In this document: piece by piece, positions 53,090-61,037 of the stretch
Numbering within the stretch: position 1 is the stretch's first letter
Layout of the letters: each line of letters starts with the position of its first letter
Source: Firmicutes bacterium HGW-Firmicutes-2
Lineage (GTDB): Bacteria; Bacillota; Clostridia; Lachnospirales; Vallitaleaceae
NCBI GenBank assembly: GCA_002841495.1
Contig: PGZV01000005.1
Location: forward strand, 62,001-126,000
Direction: 5' to 3'
Length of the DNA: 64,000 nt
The notes under the pieces: generated by a model
Database searches by the model: none
Told to the model about the DNA's origin: nothing
Seen by the model: only the letters and a program-made list of their open reading frames with translations
Translations under genes and position numbers: made by a program

Positions 53090-53734
53090 ATGAAAAAATA
53101 TGAGATTGTAAATGCAATGGTAGAAAATGGTGTGGTAGCGGTTATACGCGCAGAATCAAAGGAACAAGGTCTAAAGACAATTGAAGCAATCAAAGCCGGG
53201 GGTATCAAGGCTTTAGAGATAACCATGACGGTTCCGGGAGCACTGGATATCATTAAAGAACTGGCTGAAGTATATAAGGACGAAGACGTCATTATCGGCG
53301 CAGGTACAGTTCTTGATTCTGAAACAGCAAGAGCCTGTATTTTGGCGGGTGCAAAATACATTGTTAGTCCATGTTTTGAAGTTGAACTTGTAAAAATGTG
53401 TCATCGATATGGTGTTCCGGTAATGCCGGGCATTATGACCCCAAAAGAGGCTGTAGAAGCGCTTGAGTTAGGTGTTGATATATTAAAAGTGTTCCCGGGC
53501 AATGCTTTTGGACCATCTATTATATCTGCTTTTAAAGGACCTTTGCCACAAGGCAATTATATGCCCACAGGTGGTGTCGATCTCTCAAATGTAGATCAAT
53601 GGATTAAGAACGGAGCAGTAGCGGTTGGTGTTGGTAGTGTCTTGACAAAAGGTGCTGCGACTGGAGACTATGCATCAGTGACAGAAACAGCGAGGAAATT
53701 TGTTGAAGCTGTAAAATTAGCAAGACAATCGTAG
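53090..53734 (+). CDS. eda: 2-keto-3-deoxy-6-phosphogluconate aldolase
   Basis: It cleaves KDPG to pyruvate and glyceraldehyde 3-phosphate in the Entner-Doudoroff and uronate pathways. The start at 53090 (MKKYEIVNAMVENGVVAVIRAES) follows GGGAAGG; the frame from 53051 covers the operator. The 214-residue TIM barrel has the catalytic glutamate in KALEITMT, GAGTVLD and the Schiff-base lysine in KYIVSPCF, plus FPGNAFGP and PTGGVDLSN. It is followed 37 bases later by KDG kinase. Confidence 0.95.
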   Translation: MKKYEIVNAMVENGVVAVIRAESKEQGLKTIEAIKAGGIKALEITMTVPGALDIIKELAEVYKDEDVIIGAGTVLDSETARACILAGAKYIVSPCFEVELVKMCHRYGVPVMPGIMTPKEAVEALELGVDILKVFPGNAFGPSIISAFKGPLPQGNYMPTGGVDLSNVDQWIKNGAVAVGVGSVLTKGAATGDYASVTETARKFVEAVKLARQS

Positions 53735-53771
53735 ATTTGACATATTATTATAGATGAGAAAGGAAATGATT

Positions 53772-54794
53772 ATGAAAAAAGTAGTAACTTTAGGAGAAAT
53801 CATGTTAAGACTATCACCTCCGGAACACCAACGTTTTGTTCAAGCCAGCCAATTTGATATTGTATATGGTGGTGGCGAAGCAAATGTGGCTGTTTCATTG
53901 GCTAATTATGGTATGGATGCCTATTTTGTATCAAAGCTTCCTGACAATCCGATTGGACAAAGTGCTGTTAATGAGCTTAGGAAATATGGTGTCCACACAG
54001 ATTATGTGATTAGAGGTGGAGAACGTGTTGGCATATATTATCTGGAACACGGTGCTTCAATGCGTGCATCCAACGTTGTTTATGACAGGGCTCACTCTGC
54101 TATTGCAGAGGCAAAAGCAGAAGAGTTTGATTTTGATGCTATTTTTACAGGTGCCGATTGGTTCCACTTTTCCGGTATAACACCGGCTATTTCTTTAGAA
54201 GCCAGAGATATGACTTTAAAAGCTTTACAGGCAGCAAAACGACATGGTGTTACAGTATCTGTCGATTTGAATTATCGTAAAAAATTATGGACGCCTGAAG
54301 AAGCAAAAGCATGTATGACAGAGCTCATGGCCTACGTAGATGTGTGTATTGGAAACGAAGAAGATGCAGAAAAAGTACTTGGATTTAAGCCGGGAGAGAC
54401 GGATGTGACCAGTGGCGAACTTGAGATTGATGGCTACAAAAGTATTTTTAAGCAGATGCAAGAGACTTTTGATTTCAAATACGTTGTAACGACATTAAGA
54501 GAAAGCCATTCTGCTTCAGACAATGGGTGGTCAGCTTTGATTTATAATGGCCAGGAATTCTATCAGTCTAAGCATTACGATATTAGAATTGTGGACAGAG
54601 TCGGAGGTGGTGACTCCTTTGCAGGTGGTTTGATATATGGACTTATGGCTTATGAAGATCAAGGGAGTGCATTGGAATTCGCAGTTGCGGCTTCAGCACT
54701 AAAGCACACGATAGCTGGTGATTTTAATCATGCTACCATTGATGAAGTCTTGCGCTTAAGCGGTGGTGATGGTTCGGGTAGGGTTGAACGATAA
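53772..54794 (+). CDS. kdgK: 2-keto-3-deoxygluconate kinase (PfkB family)
   Basis: It phosphorylates KDG to KDPG, the substrate of the adjacent aldolase. The start at 53772 follows AAAGGAAA; the ATG at 53754 lies before that site. The 340-residue ribokinase-fold protein has TLGEIMLRLSPP, the sugar-binding GGGEANVAVSLA, DLNYRKKLW, and the catalytic GGGDSFAGGLIYG near residue 284. No uronate isomerase, oxidoreductase or pectinase gene is in the window, so the source of KDG is elsewhere. Confidence 0.93.
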   Translation: MKKVVTLGEIMLRLSPPEHQRFVQASQFDIVYGGGEANVAVSLANYGMDAYFVSKLPDNPIGQSAVNELRKYGVHTDYVIRGGERVGIYYLEHGASMRASNVVYDRAHSAIAEAKAEEFDFDAIFTGADWFHFSGITPAISLEARDMTLKALQAAKRHGVTVSVDLNYRKKLWTPEEAKACMTELMAYVDVCIGNEEDAEKVLGFKPGETDVTSGELEIDGYKSIFKQMQETFDFKYVVTTLRESHSASDNGWSALIYNGQEFYQSKHYDIRIVDRVGGGDSFAGGLIYGLMAYEDQGSALEFAVAASALKHTIAGDFNHATIDEVLRLSGGDGSGRVER

Positions 54795-54798
54795 ATCA

Positions 54799-54827
54799 TT
54801 GACAGGTATCTGGTTTTTAGGTAGTAT
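54799..54827 (+). promoter_or_regulatory. Promoter of the GntR regulator gene
   Basis: TTGACA (54799-54804), 17-bp spacer, TAGTAT (54822-54827), 30 bases before the ATG. It allows expression separate from eda-kdgK. Confidence 0.6.
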
Positions 54828-54856
54828 CAGTATGAAGAAATCTTGGAGGTCTGAAG

Positions 54857-55534
54857 ATGTATGACAAATCGATACTCTCACAAAGAGTTGCAGAAAATAT
54901 AAAGCAAATGATCTTAGATCAAGACTATCATCCTGGTGACAAACTACCCAATGAGATAGAAATGACTCAGATGGTGAATGTAAGTCGTTCTACCATAAGA
55001 GAAGCAATAAAAATCCTAGTATCCACGAATATATTAGAGGTAAGACGAGGCAAAGGTACTTATGTATCTGAGAAGCCGGGCCTAACGAAAGACCCATTGG
55101 GTATGGATTTTATTAATGAGGACCGACTGCTAATGGACCTTTTTGAAATAAGATTATTACTTGAACCGGATATGACGAAGTTGGCGGTAGAAAGAGGTAT
55201 GCAATCCGATTTTGATAAAATTTATGAGACTTACGAAAGAGTAGCAGAACAAATTAAAGCCGGTGTTAATCATACAGAAGCAGATATTGCCTTCCATACA
55301 GCCATTGCAGATGCCAGTCACAACATCATCATGAATAGGATTGTACCACTTATTAATGAAGGCATTGTTGGCGGGTATTTGAAAACAAAGGATAATCCTG
55401 AATCAGCAGAAGAAGTATTACGGCAGCATGAAAGCATTGTCGATTTTATAAAAAAAAGAGAACCTCAAAAAGCAAAAAAAGCTATGCAAGACCATATACT
55501 GTATGGATTGCAAGGCTTTAAAACCTATAATTGA
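54857..55534 (+). CDS. GntR-family (FadR subfamily) transcriptional regulator
   Basis: A 225-residue repressor. The N-terminal winged helix shows DYHPGDKLPNEIEMTQM and NVSRSTIREAIKILVSTNILEVRRGKGTYVS. The C-terminal FCD domain is all-helical with the metal- and ligand-pocket residues in FHTAIADASHN and RQHESIVDFIKKREPQKA. GGAGGT is before the ATG. Its position after eda and kdgK suggests it senses KDG, KDPG or an upstream sugar acid and represses the operon at the TGTCAGACA site. Confidence 0.92.
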   Translation: MYDKSILSQRVAENIKQMILDQDYHPGDKLPNEIEMTQMVNVSRSTIREAIKILVSTNILEVRRGKGTYVSEKPGLTKDPLGMDFINEDRLLMDLFEIRLLLEPDMTKLAVERGMQSDFDKIYETYERVAEQIKAGVNHTEADIAFHTAIADASHNIIMNRIVPLINEGIVGGYLKTKDNPESAEEVLRQHESIVDFIKKREPQKAKKAMQDHILYGLQGFKTYN

Positions 55535-55539
55535 ACAAA

Positions 55540-55630
55540 GAGGCTTCGCCTCGTTTTGCAAAGCAAATTGTTCCGGCAGGAAAGACTTCCTTGATCGTTT
55601 ACATAGCATAGACTTTCCTAGAGAAGAACA
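55540..55630. repeat. Hairpin cluster after the GntR gene
   Basis: Three structures in a row: GAGGC-TTC-GCCTC (55540-55552) followed by TTTT, which may be a terminator for gntR; TTTGC-AAA-GCAAA (55555-55567); and TGTTC/GAACA (55569-55573, 55626-55630) enclosing AGGAAAG/CTTTCCT (55578-55584, 55613-55619). Confidence 0.55.
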
Positions 55631-55643
55631 TAAACCTCCTGAT

Positions 55644-55677
55644 AAGACCTTGTTAGAGAAATCTGACAAGGTCTTTT
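55644..55677. terminator. Strong bidirectional terminator
   Basis: AAGACCTTGT (55644-55653) pairs perfectly with ACAAGGTCTT (55666-55675), followed by further T residues. Confidence 0.85.
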
Positions 55678-55783
55678 AAAATGCTATAGAAATCCTACAC
55701 ATTACATGTTACAATATTATCAGTCAATAGAAAATGATTATCAATTGATAAATTCGTCTGAAACAAGGAGGACATCGTATATT

Positions 55784-57013
55784 ATGGAAGACAAAGTAAA
55801 AGAAGTAGAATTAGATTCAAACAACAATGAGAAGATCATTATTATAGGTAATGGTGCGGCAGGGATATCTGCAGCAAAGGCCATTCGTAAACGGAATCAA
55901 GAGGTTAAAGTAACCATACTGGATCAAGAAAAACAAGTGATCTATTATAAACCTTTATTATCCGAGTATATAGCACAGGACGAGGTCCTTAAAAAAATAT
56001 ATATGCATAAACATAAATGGTATGAAGACCAACAGATAGAATTAAAACTGGGTGTGACGGTCACGAAAATAAACGCAGAGGCTAAAACCATTGAAACGGC
56101 TCAGGGTGAGATAATGGTATATGATAAGTTGATTTTAGCTCTTGGTAGCAGAAGTTTTATACCACCCATTAAAAATGCAGATTATGAAGGTGTGTTTACC
56201 CTTAGGAATATTGGTGATGCCGATAAAATTAAAGACTATGCCAAAGATTGTAAAAAGGCCGTGATTATCGGTGGTGGTTTATTGGGACTTGAGGCTGCGG
56301 ATCAGTTGCAAGAACTGGGGTTAGATATAACCGTGGTTGAACTCGCCAACAGATTACTTCCAAGACAGATTGATGAAAAGGGTGCTCATATTTTTGAAGC
56401 TGGTATCTTGAAGAAAGGCATCCATCTTGCAAAAGGAAATGCAGTTTCGATGATTATCGGGCATCATAAATCAGAATTTGTCCAATTGATGGATGGTCGT
56501 AAGATTCCGGCTGACTTAGTCATCATATCTGCAGGCATTGTATCAGAAGGTTATCTGGCTGAAGAAGCGGGATTGGAATATGATCGAAGTATTATTGTGA
56601 ACAAGCACATGCAAACAAGTAATCCGGACATCTATGCAGCAGGTGATGTTGCTCAGTTCTCAGAGAAGAACTATGGTATATGGCCTGAAGCCATGGAGCA
56701 GGGAAATGTAGCAGGTGCTAACGCAGTTGGAGATAAACTCACATATAAGGATTTCATACCTTCTAATACCTTTAATGGCTTAAATATGAATGTTTTTTCT
56801 ATTGGTCATGTTAATTATGAAGACGATGATGATGTTGCGATTTTAGGTTTTGAAGACTTAGTAAATGGTATCTATAAGAAACTATTTTTTAGGGATCAAT
56901 CTTTAATCGGTGCAGTTGTAATTGGAGATAACAGCAAAACAAAGTTGGTTGTGGAAGCTATGAAAATAAAGTCTTCACCTGGTGAATTGCTTGATATTTT
57001 GACGACAAAATAG
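55784..57013 (+). CDS. FAD/NAD(P)-dependent oxidoreductase (NADH:rubredoxin reductase-like)
   Basis: A 409-residue pyridine nucleotide-disulphide-type flavoprotein. ATG 55784 follows AAGGAGGA; the frame from 55706 has no such site. The FAD motif IIIIGNGAAGISAAKAIR is near the start. The NAD-binding motif AVIIGGGLLGLEAADQLQEL and the second FAD motif NPDIYAAGDVAQF follow, with a C-terminal domain like that of NADH:rubredoxin or nitrite reductase oxidoreductases. No iron-sulphur cysteines or redox disulphide are evident. It begins the gene cluster leading into the AmmeMemoRadiSam genes (34-base gap) and could supply electrons to them; that link is inference. Confidence 0.83.
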   Translation: MEDKVKEVELDSNNNEKIIIIGNGAAGISAAKAIRKRNQEVKVTILDQEKQVIYYKPLLSEYIAQDEVLKKIYMHKHKWYEDQQIELKLGVTVTKINAEAKTIETAQGEIMVYDKLILALGSRSFIPPIKNADYEGVFTLRNIGDADKIKDYAKDCKKAVIIGGGLLGLEAADQLQELGLDITVVELANRLLPRQIDEKGAHIFEAGILKKGIHLAKGNAVSMIIGHHKSEFVQLMDGRKIPADLVIISAGIVSEGYLAEEAGLEYDRSIIVNKHMQTSNPDIYAAGDVAQFSEKNYGIWPEAMEQGNVAGANAVGDKLTYKDFIPSNTFNGLNMNVFSIGHVNYEDDDDVAILGFEDLVNGIYKKLFFRDQSLIGAVVIGDNSKTKLVVEAMKIKSSPGELLDILTTK

Positions 57014-57047
57014 GCCAGATTTAAAGGAGTGTTTTGGGGGGGCGTTT

Positions 57048-57896
57048 ATGAAAGAGGCAATGTTTTACAAGGTAATTGAAGAACGGGCAATTTGTCAACT
57101 GTGTCCCAACAACTGTATCATTAAACCTAACCATAAAGGTTTATGTCAAACAAGAGCTTATCTTGATGGTAAGCTTATTGCACTGAATTTTGGTGAGGTA
57201 TCCGGCATACAGATTGACCCTATAGAGAAGAAGCCCTTAGCCCATTGGAGACAAGGGTCACAAATTCTGTCCTTTGGTAGTTATGGTTGTAACCTTAAAT
57301 GTCCTTTTTGCCAGAATTACAACATAAGCAGAGAAAAACCGAGGGTGATTACAATGACGCCGGAAGCGATAGTGGCTCAAGCGATTGCCTATGACTTAGA
57401 AGCGATTGCCTATACTTACAATGAGCCAACAGTATTTTATGAGATGGTGTATGAAACAGCTAAGATTGCACATTCAAAAGGAATTGCTAATGTTTTGGTT
57501 ACCAATGGCTATATCAATGAAGAACCTTTGTTAAAGTTATTACCTTATATAGATGCCATGAACATAGATGTAAAAACTTATGACGATCAAAAGATGTTAG
57601 ATATGTGCGGTGGTCGTCTTGACATAGTGATAGAGACCATAAAAAGAGCCAAAGTGAGCGCACATGTAGAGCTAACGATGTTGATTGTACCGGAACTTAA
57701 TGACGATTTGCAGGAAATGCGTCGCTTTTTGCAATGGCTTTTTTCAGAAGTGGGTGATGTGCCGATACATTTATCCCGCTATTTTCCCGCGTATGAATAT
57801 GATTTGCCACCAACCGACATTGATCTTATGATACAAATGCAAAAAGCAGCACGACAGTTTTTTACCCATGTATATTTAGGAAATGTAGGTGATTAG
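57048..57896 (+). CDS. amrS: AmmeMemoRadiSam system radical SAM enzyme
   Basis: A 282-residue radical SAM protein. The cluster-binding motif is CNLKCPFCQN (about residue 80), and an N-terminal CQLCPNNCIIKPNHKGLC segment holds four cysteines, which together define this family, a relative of pyruvate formate-lyase activating enzyme. Also seen are YTYNEPTVFYE, MNIDVKTY, CGGRLDIVIETI and LSRYFPAY. The protein stops at YLGNVGD, where I recall many homologues continue with a short cysteine-containing tail, so the C-terminus seems shortened. It abuts the dioxygenase-AMMECR1 fusion gene with no gap. The substrate is unknown throughout the family. Confidence 0.88.
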   Translation: MKEAMFYKVIEERAICQLCPNNCIIKPNHKGLCQTRAYLDGKLIALNFGEVSGIQIDPIEKKPLAHWRQGSQILSFGSYGCNLKCPFCQNYNISREKPRVITMTPEAIVAQAIAYDLEAIAYTYNEPTVFYEMVYETAKIAHSKGIANVLVTNGYINEEPLLKLLPYIDAMNIDVKTYDDQKMLDMCGGRLDIVIETIKRAKVSAHVELTMLIVPELNDDLQEMRRFLQWLFSEVGDVPIHLSRYFPAYEYDLPPTDIDLMIQMQKAARQFFTHVYLGNVGD

Positions 57897-59321
57897 ATGC
57901 AATCGATAGAAGTGTTTTTTTTGCCACACCCACCTGTAGCCATACCGGGAGTTGGGCAAGGTAGAGAAAGAGCTATTAGTAAAACGTTAGACGGCTATAG
58001 GACCATAGCCCAAAAAATAAAGAAAATCAAACCGGAGACGATTGTTGTGGTTACCCCTCATGGTCATACTTTTAGTAATGGTATTAGCTTGGTAGGAACA
58101 TCTAATGTTCAGGGAGATTTAAAAGGCTTTGGTGTTTCTGATGTCAGCATGTCAAAAAAAATCAATCTACCCTTAACACATTTGATACAAATGGCCTTTG
58201 AAGAAAATGATTTAGTATCTGTAGTGCTAGACGAAGTAATAGCAAAGAGCTATGGTACACAGCCAAAGATTGATCATGGCGCACTGGTGCCTTTGTATTT
58301 TGTGGATGAAGTTTATGATGACTATCAGGTGGTACATGTGACACCATGTGGGCTAAGTGCTCGGGATCATTATAATTATGGGGTTGCTATGAAAAATGTT
58401 ATTATGAGTTTTGATGAAACGGTGGTAATGATATGTAGTGGAGATTTGTCCCATGCTTTGACCGATGATGGACCTTATACTTACAATCCTTACGGAAAAC
58501 TCTTCGATGCTTTGGTTGTAGAAGCTATAACAGAAAAGTCACCGGAAGTTCTATTAAAATTAACACCAAAAGAGGTCTCAGATGCGGCCCAATGTGGATT
58601 AAATTCTTATCTTATGGGCTTTGGTATGATGGATGGCTATGATTATCATAGTGAAGTCATAAGTTACGAAGGACCTTTTGGCGTAGGTTATCTGACCGGT
58701 TACTTGGCCAATGATTTTACGACACTAACCAAATCTAAACAAATTGAATGGGACGCAGAAGCCATTAAAGCTTATGAAGAAAAGAAAAAGTTAGAGGATG
58801 GTTTCGTTAAGATTGCCAGACAATCAATTGAGCATTATGTAAGGACAAGTAGAAAAATTGGTAGAGAAGTGGCTATGGCGCTTGTCGATAAGGATACCCT
58901 AAAAGAGTTGATGCACCAAAAAGCAGGCGCCTTTGTATCCATTCATAAAGAGGGCAATCTTCGTGGATGTATAGGTACGATTGAAGCGGCTTGTGGTGAC
59001 TTATTGGACGAAATTATACACAATGCCATTAGTGCTTGTTCAAGTGATCCTAGGTTCAATCCTATTGAAGAAAGAGAACTGACCATGCTTGAGATAAAAG
59101 TCGATCGGTTATATCCATCTGAAAGAATAGAATCCTTGGAGGACTTGGATGTTAAGAAGTATGGGGTTATTGTTGAAGAAGGTCATAAAAGGGGTTTGTT
59201 ATTACCAAACCTTGAAGGTGTAGATACCACTTTACAACAAGTGGAGATTGCCAAAAAGAAAGCCGGTATAACTAAAGACAGCTTTACGATATATAGGTTT
59301 GAAGTAGAAAGACATGAATAG
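57897..59321 (+). CDS. AmmeMemoRadiSam fusion: LigB/Memo-like dioxygenase plus AMMECR1 domain
   Basis: A 474-residue two-domain protein. Residues 1-275 are a class III extradiol dioxygenase (LigB/Memo) fold with FLPHPPVAIPGVGQG, VVVTPHGHTF, IDHGALVPLYF, and ICSGDLSHAL, whose histidines probably bind iron. Residues about 298-474 are an AMMECR1 domain with the conserved GNLRGCIGTIEA, ACSSDPRFNPI and a LEGVDTTLQQVEIAKKKAGI block. AMMECR1, Memo and a radical SAM enzyme occur together across bacteria and archaea, but no pathway is established to my knowledge. The start follows the amrS stop directly, indicating coupled translation. Confidence 0.9.
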   Translation: MQSIEVFFLPHPPVAIPGVGQGRERAISKTLDGYRTIAQKIKKIKPETIVVVTPHGHTFSNGISLVGTSNVQGDLKGFGVSDVSMSKKINLPLTHLIQMAFEENDLVSVVLDEVIAKSYGTQPKIDHGALVPLYFVDEVYDDYQVVHVTPCGLSARDHYNYGVAMKNVIMSFDETVVMICSGDLSHALTDDGPYTYNPYGKLFDALVVEAITEKSPEVLLKLTPKEVSDAAQCGLNSYLMGFGMMDGYDYHSEVISYEGPFGVGYLTGYLANDFTTLTKSKQIEWDAEAIKAYEEKKKLEDGFVKIARQSIEHYVRTSRKIGREVAMALVDKDTLKELMHQKAGAFVSIHKEGNLRGCIGTIEAACGDLLDEIIHNAISACSSDPRFNPIEERELTMLEIKVDRLYPSERIESLEDLDVKKYGVIVEEGHKRGLLLPNLEGVDTTLQQVEIAKKKAGITKDSFTIYRFEVERHE

Positions 59322-59327
59322 AGAAAC

Positions 59328-59368
59328 AAAAATAGAGAAGCGCAGCTAAGCCGCGTTTCTCTATTTTT
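59328..59368. terminator. Bidirectional terminator
   Basis: AAAAATAGAGAA (59328-59339) pairs with TTCTCTATTTTT (59357-59368), with an inner CGC/GCG pairing. It separates the AmmeMemoRadiSam operon from the convergent membrane protein gene. Confidence 0.85.
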
Positions 59369-59406
59369 GATTTATAATGTAATAAAGCAAGACTAAGTCA
59401 CGCTTC

Positions 59407-59907
59407 TTATTTTCCGGGCCTTACTTTTAGTATGAGTAGGAAGCCAACAATAATAATAATGATTGAGAAAACAAAGTTAAAGCTAATGATACCGTTAAAT
59501 AGGATGGTAGAAACAATGAATGTGTTGAAAGCAAATATTGTAAAAAAGATAATGCCGATGACCTTGGACCATTGCTCTTTAGTGACGATATGATGATGCA
59601 TAAAGCCTATGGATATAGATAGGATATAAATGGGCCAAGTATAACCTGCAAACCGCCAGTGGGTAATGACTTCAAAAAGATGAAGCAAACCGATGGTGGT
59701 AAAAATACCTCCGGGAATTAAAAATCCCGGATATTTTTTTGTGCCATAGTGAAGCGCTTCAAAAGCAATCCCGATGGCAATGGTGGTTAATGGCCATAAA
59801 TCCCAAAAGTTTAAGACTAGGATATTTAGTTGGCTAAGAATCTGAAGAACCAGATATAGAGAGCCAAAAAGTATTAACAGTAACCCAGCTGATTTGTTGT
59901 TTTTCAT
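59407..59907 (-). CDS. Small integral membrane protein of unknown function (LiaI/DUF5668-like)
   Basis: A 166-residue, almost wholly hydrophobic protein with about five membrane helices and basic termini (MKNNKSAG ... LKVRPGK). The pattern SAGLLLILFGSLYLVLQ ... NFWDLWPLTTIAIGIAFEAL resembles the transmembrane part of LiaF/LiaI-type proteins, where a WDLWPLILI-like segment is typical. GGAGTCG lies before the ATG on the minus strand. It stands alone between a terminator and a LysR gene. Confidence 0.72.
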   Translation of the reverse strand: MKNNKSAGLLLILFGSLYLVLQILSQLNILVLNFWDLWPLTTIAIGIAFEALHYGTKKYPGFLIPGGIFTTIGLLHLFEVITHWRFAGYTWPIYILSISIGFMHHHIVTKEQWSKVIGIIFFTIFAFNTFIVSTILFNGIISFNFVFSIIIIIVGFLLILKVRPGK

Positions 59908-60030
59908 GATTAATCGACTCCTTTATCGGGAATAACATATTATTTGTAATTAATATCCTAATCATAGCATCTATATATTAAAATAGGATTATAAGGAACT
60001 AAAAAATGAAAAAGATAAATTGTTTCTGTT

Positions 60031-60906
60031 CTAATTGGATAACAGTGCAATGAATTTTTTGGAGGCTTCAGTTAAGGGATGTTTTTTGGGAATAACCACA
60101 CCCAATTGTCTTCTTGGTATTGGATCAGTCGTCTCTAAGATGCGTAAATCCGGTCGGTTTTTCATACAAAAATCCGGCACAAAAGAAACACCAAGATCAA
60201 TACTGGTTAAATCAATTAACAGATCTATACTACCAAGTTCAACAGAGGGCGTTATACTTAGACCTTCTGATTCGAAAAGTTGATGTAAATAGATACTGGT
60301 CGTGGTTTGTCTGGCAAGCATTAGAATCGGGTGCTTTGACAAAGAAGCGAGCGAATGAGGAGCGGAATCAATCTTGTACTTTTTACTGGCAATAAAGACA
60401 TCTTGAAAAGTTCGAACAGGCATAATATGCATACCTTCACTAATGGAAGGATTGGGAAGATTGGTTACAATTAAATCCACAAGACCTTTTTTTAGGAGTG
60501 CAACACATTGCAAAGAGGTACGATTGGTAACACGTATTTCGACACCCGGATATACATCATGAAATTTTTTGAAATAATCCAATAAATAGTATTTACAGAT
60601 GGTATCACTGGCACCGATGTGTAACTGCCCTCGATCGAGGGTCATGGTTTCTTTTAAGTAGGCTTCACCACCGGCTATCAAATGAAGGGCAGGCTCTATG
60701 TATTCCATTAATTTTTCACCCTGAAGTGTTAGAGTGACTTGTTTGGTACTTCTGTTAAAAAGAGGTGTCTCTAGTTTAGACTCAAGCTGTTTGATGCTTT
60801 GACTCACAGCCGATTGCGAAAGATATAGCACTTGAGAAGCAACAGAAAAGCTTAAATTTTTTGCTACATGATAAAAAACCTTGTAAAGCTCCAGATTCAC
60901 ACTCAT
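60031..60906 (-). CDS. LysR-family transcriptional regulator
   Basis: An intact 291-residue LysR regulator. The N-terminal winged helix reads LELYKVFYHVAKNLSFSVAS and LSQSAVSQSIKQLESKL. The effector domain begins near residue 90 (GQLHIGASDTICKYYLLDYF). The same segment in the truncated LysR at 19.8 kb reads IRIGISNTLCKYYFMPFL, so the two are paralogues. AAGGAGAG precedes the ATG. It is divergent from purL, but nothing in sequence ties it to purine synthesis. Ligand unknown. Confidence 0.92.
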   Translation of the reverse strand: MSVNLELYKVFYHVAKNLSFSVASQVLYLSQSAVSQSIKQLESKLETPLFNRSTKQVTLTLQGEKLMEYIEPALHLIAGGEAYLKETMTLDRGQLHIGASDTICKYYLLDYFKKFHDVYPGVEIRVTNRTSLQCVALLKKGLVDLIVTNLPNPSISEGMHIMPVRTFQDVFIASKKYKIDSAPHSLASLSKHPILMLARQTTTSIYLHQLFESEGLSITPSVELGSIDLLIDLTSIDLGVSFVPDFCMKNRPDLRILETTDPIPRRQLGVVIPKKHPLTEASKKFIALLSN

Positions 60907-61037
60907 GATAAGCTCTCCTTATAAGACCTATTAGAATTATTAATTATACTACTCAATAATACCATGTTAAGCTGTTTATGTAAATGGATAAGCTAAGTGA
61001 GTATACTTTATGAGAGTTTAACAGATTGGGAGGCACT

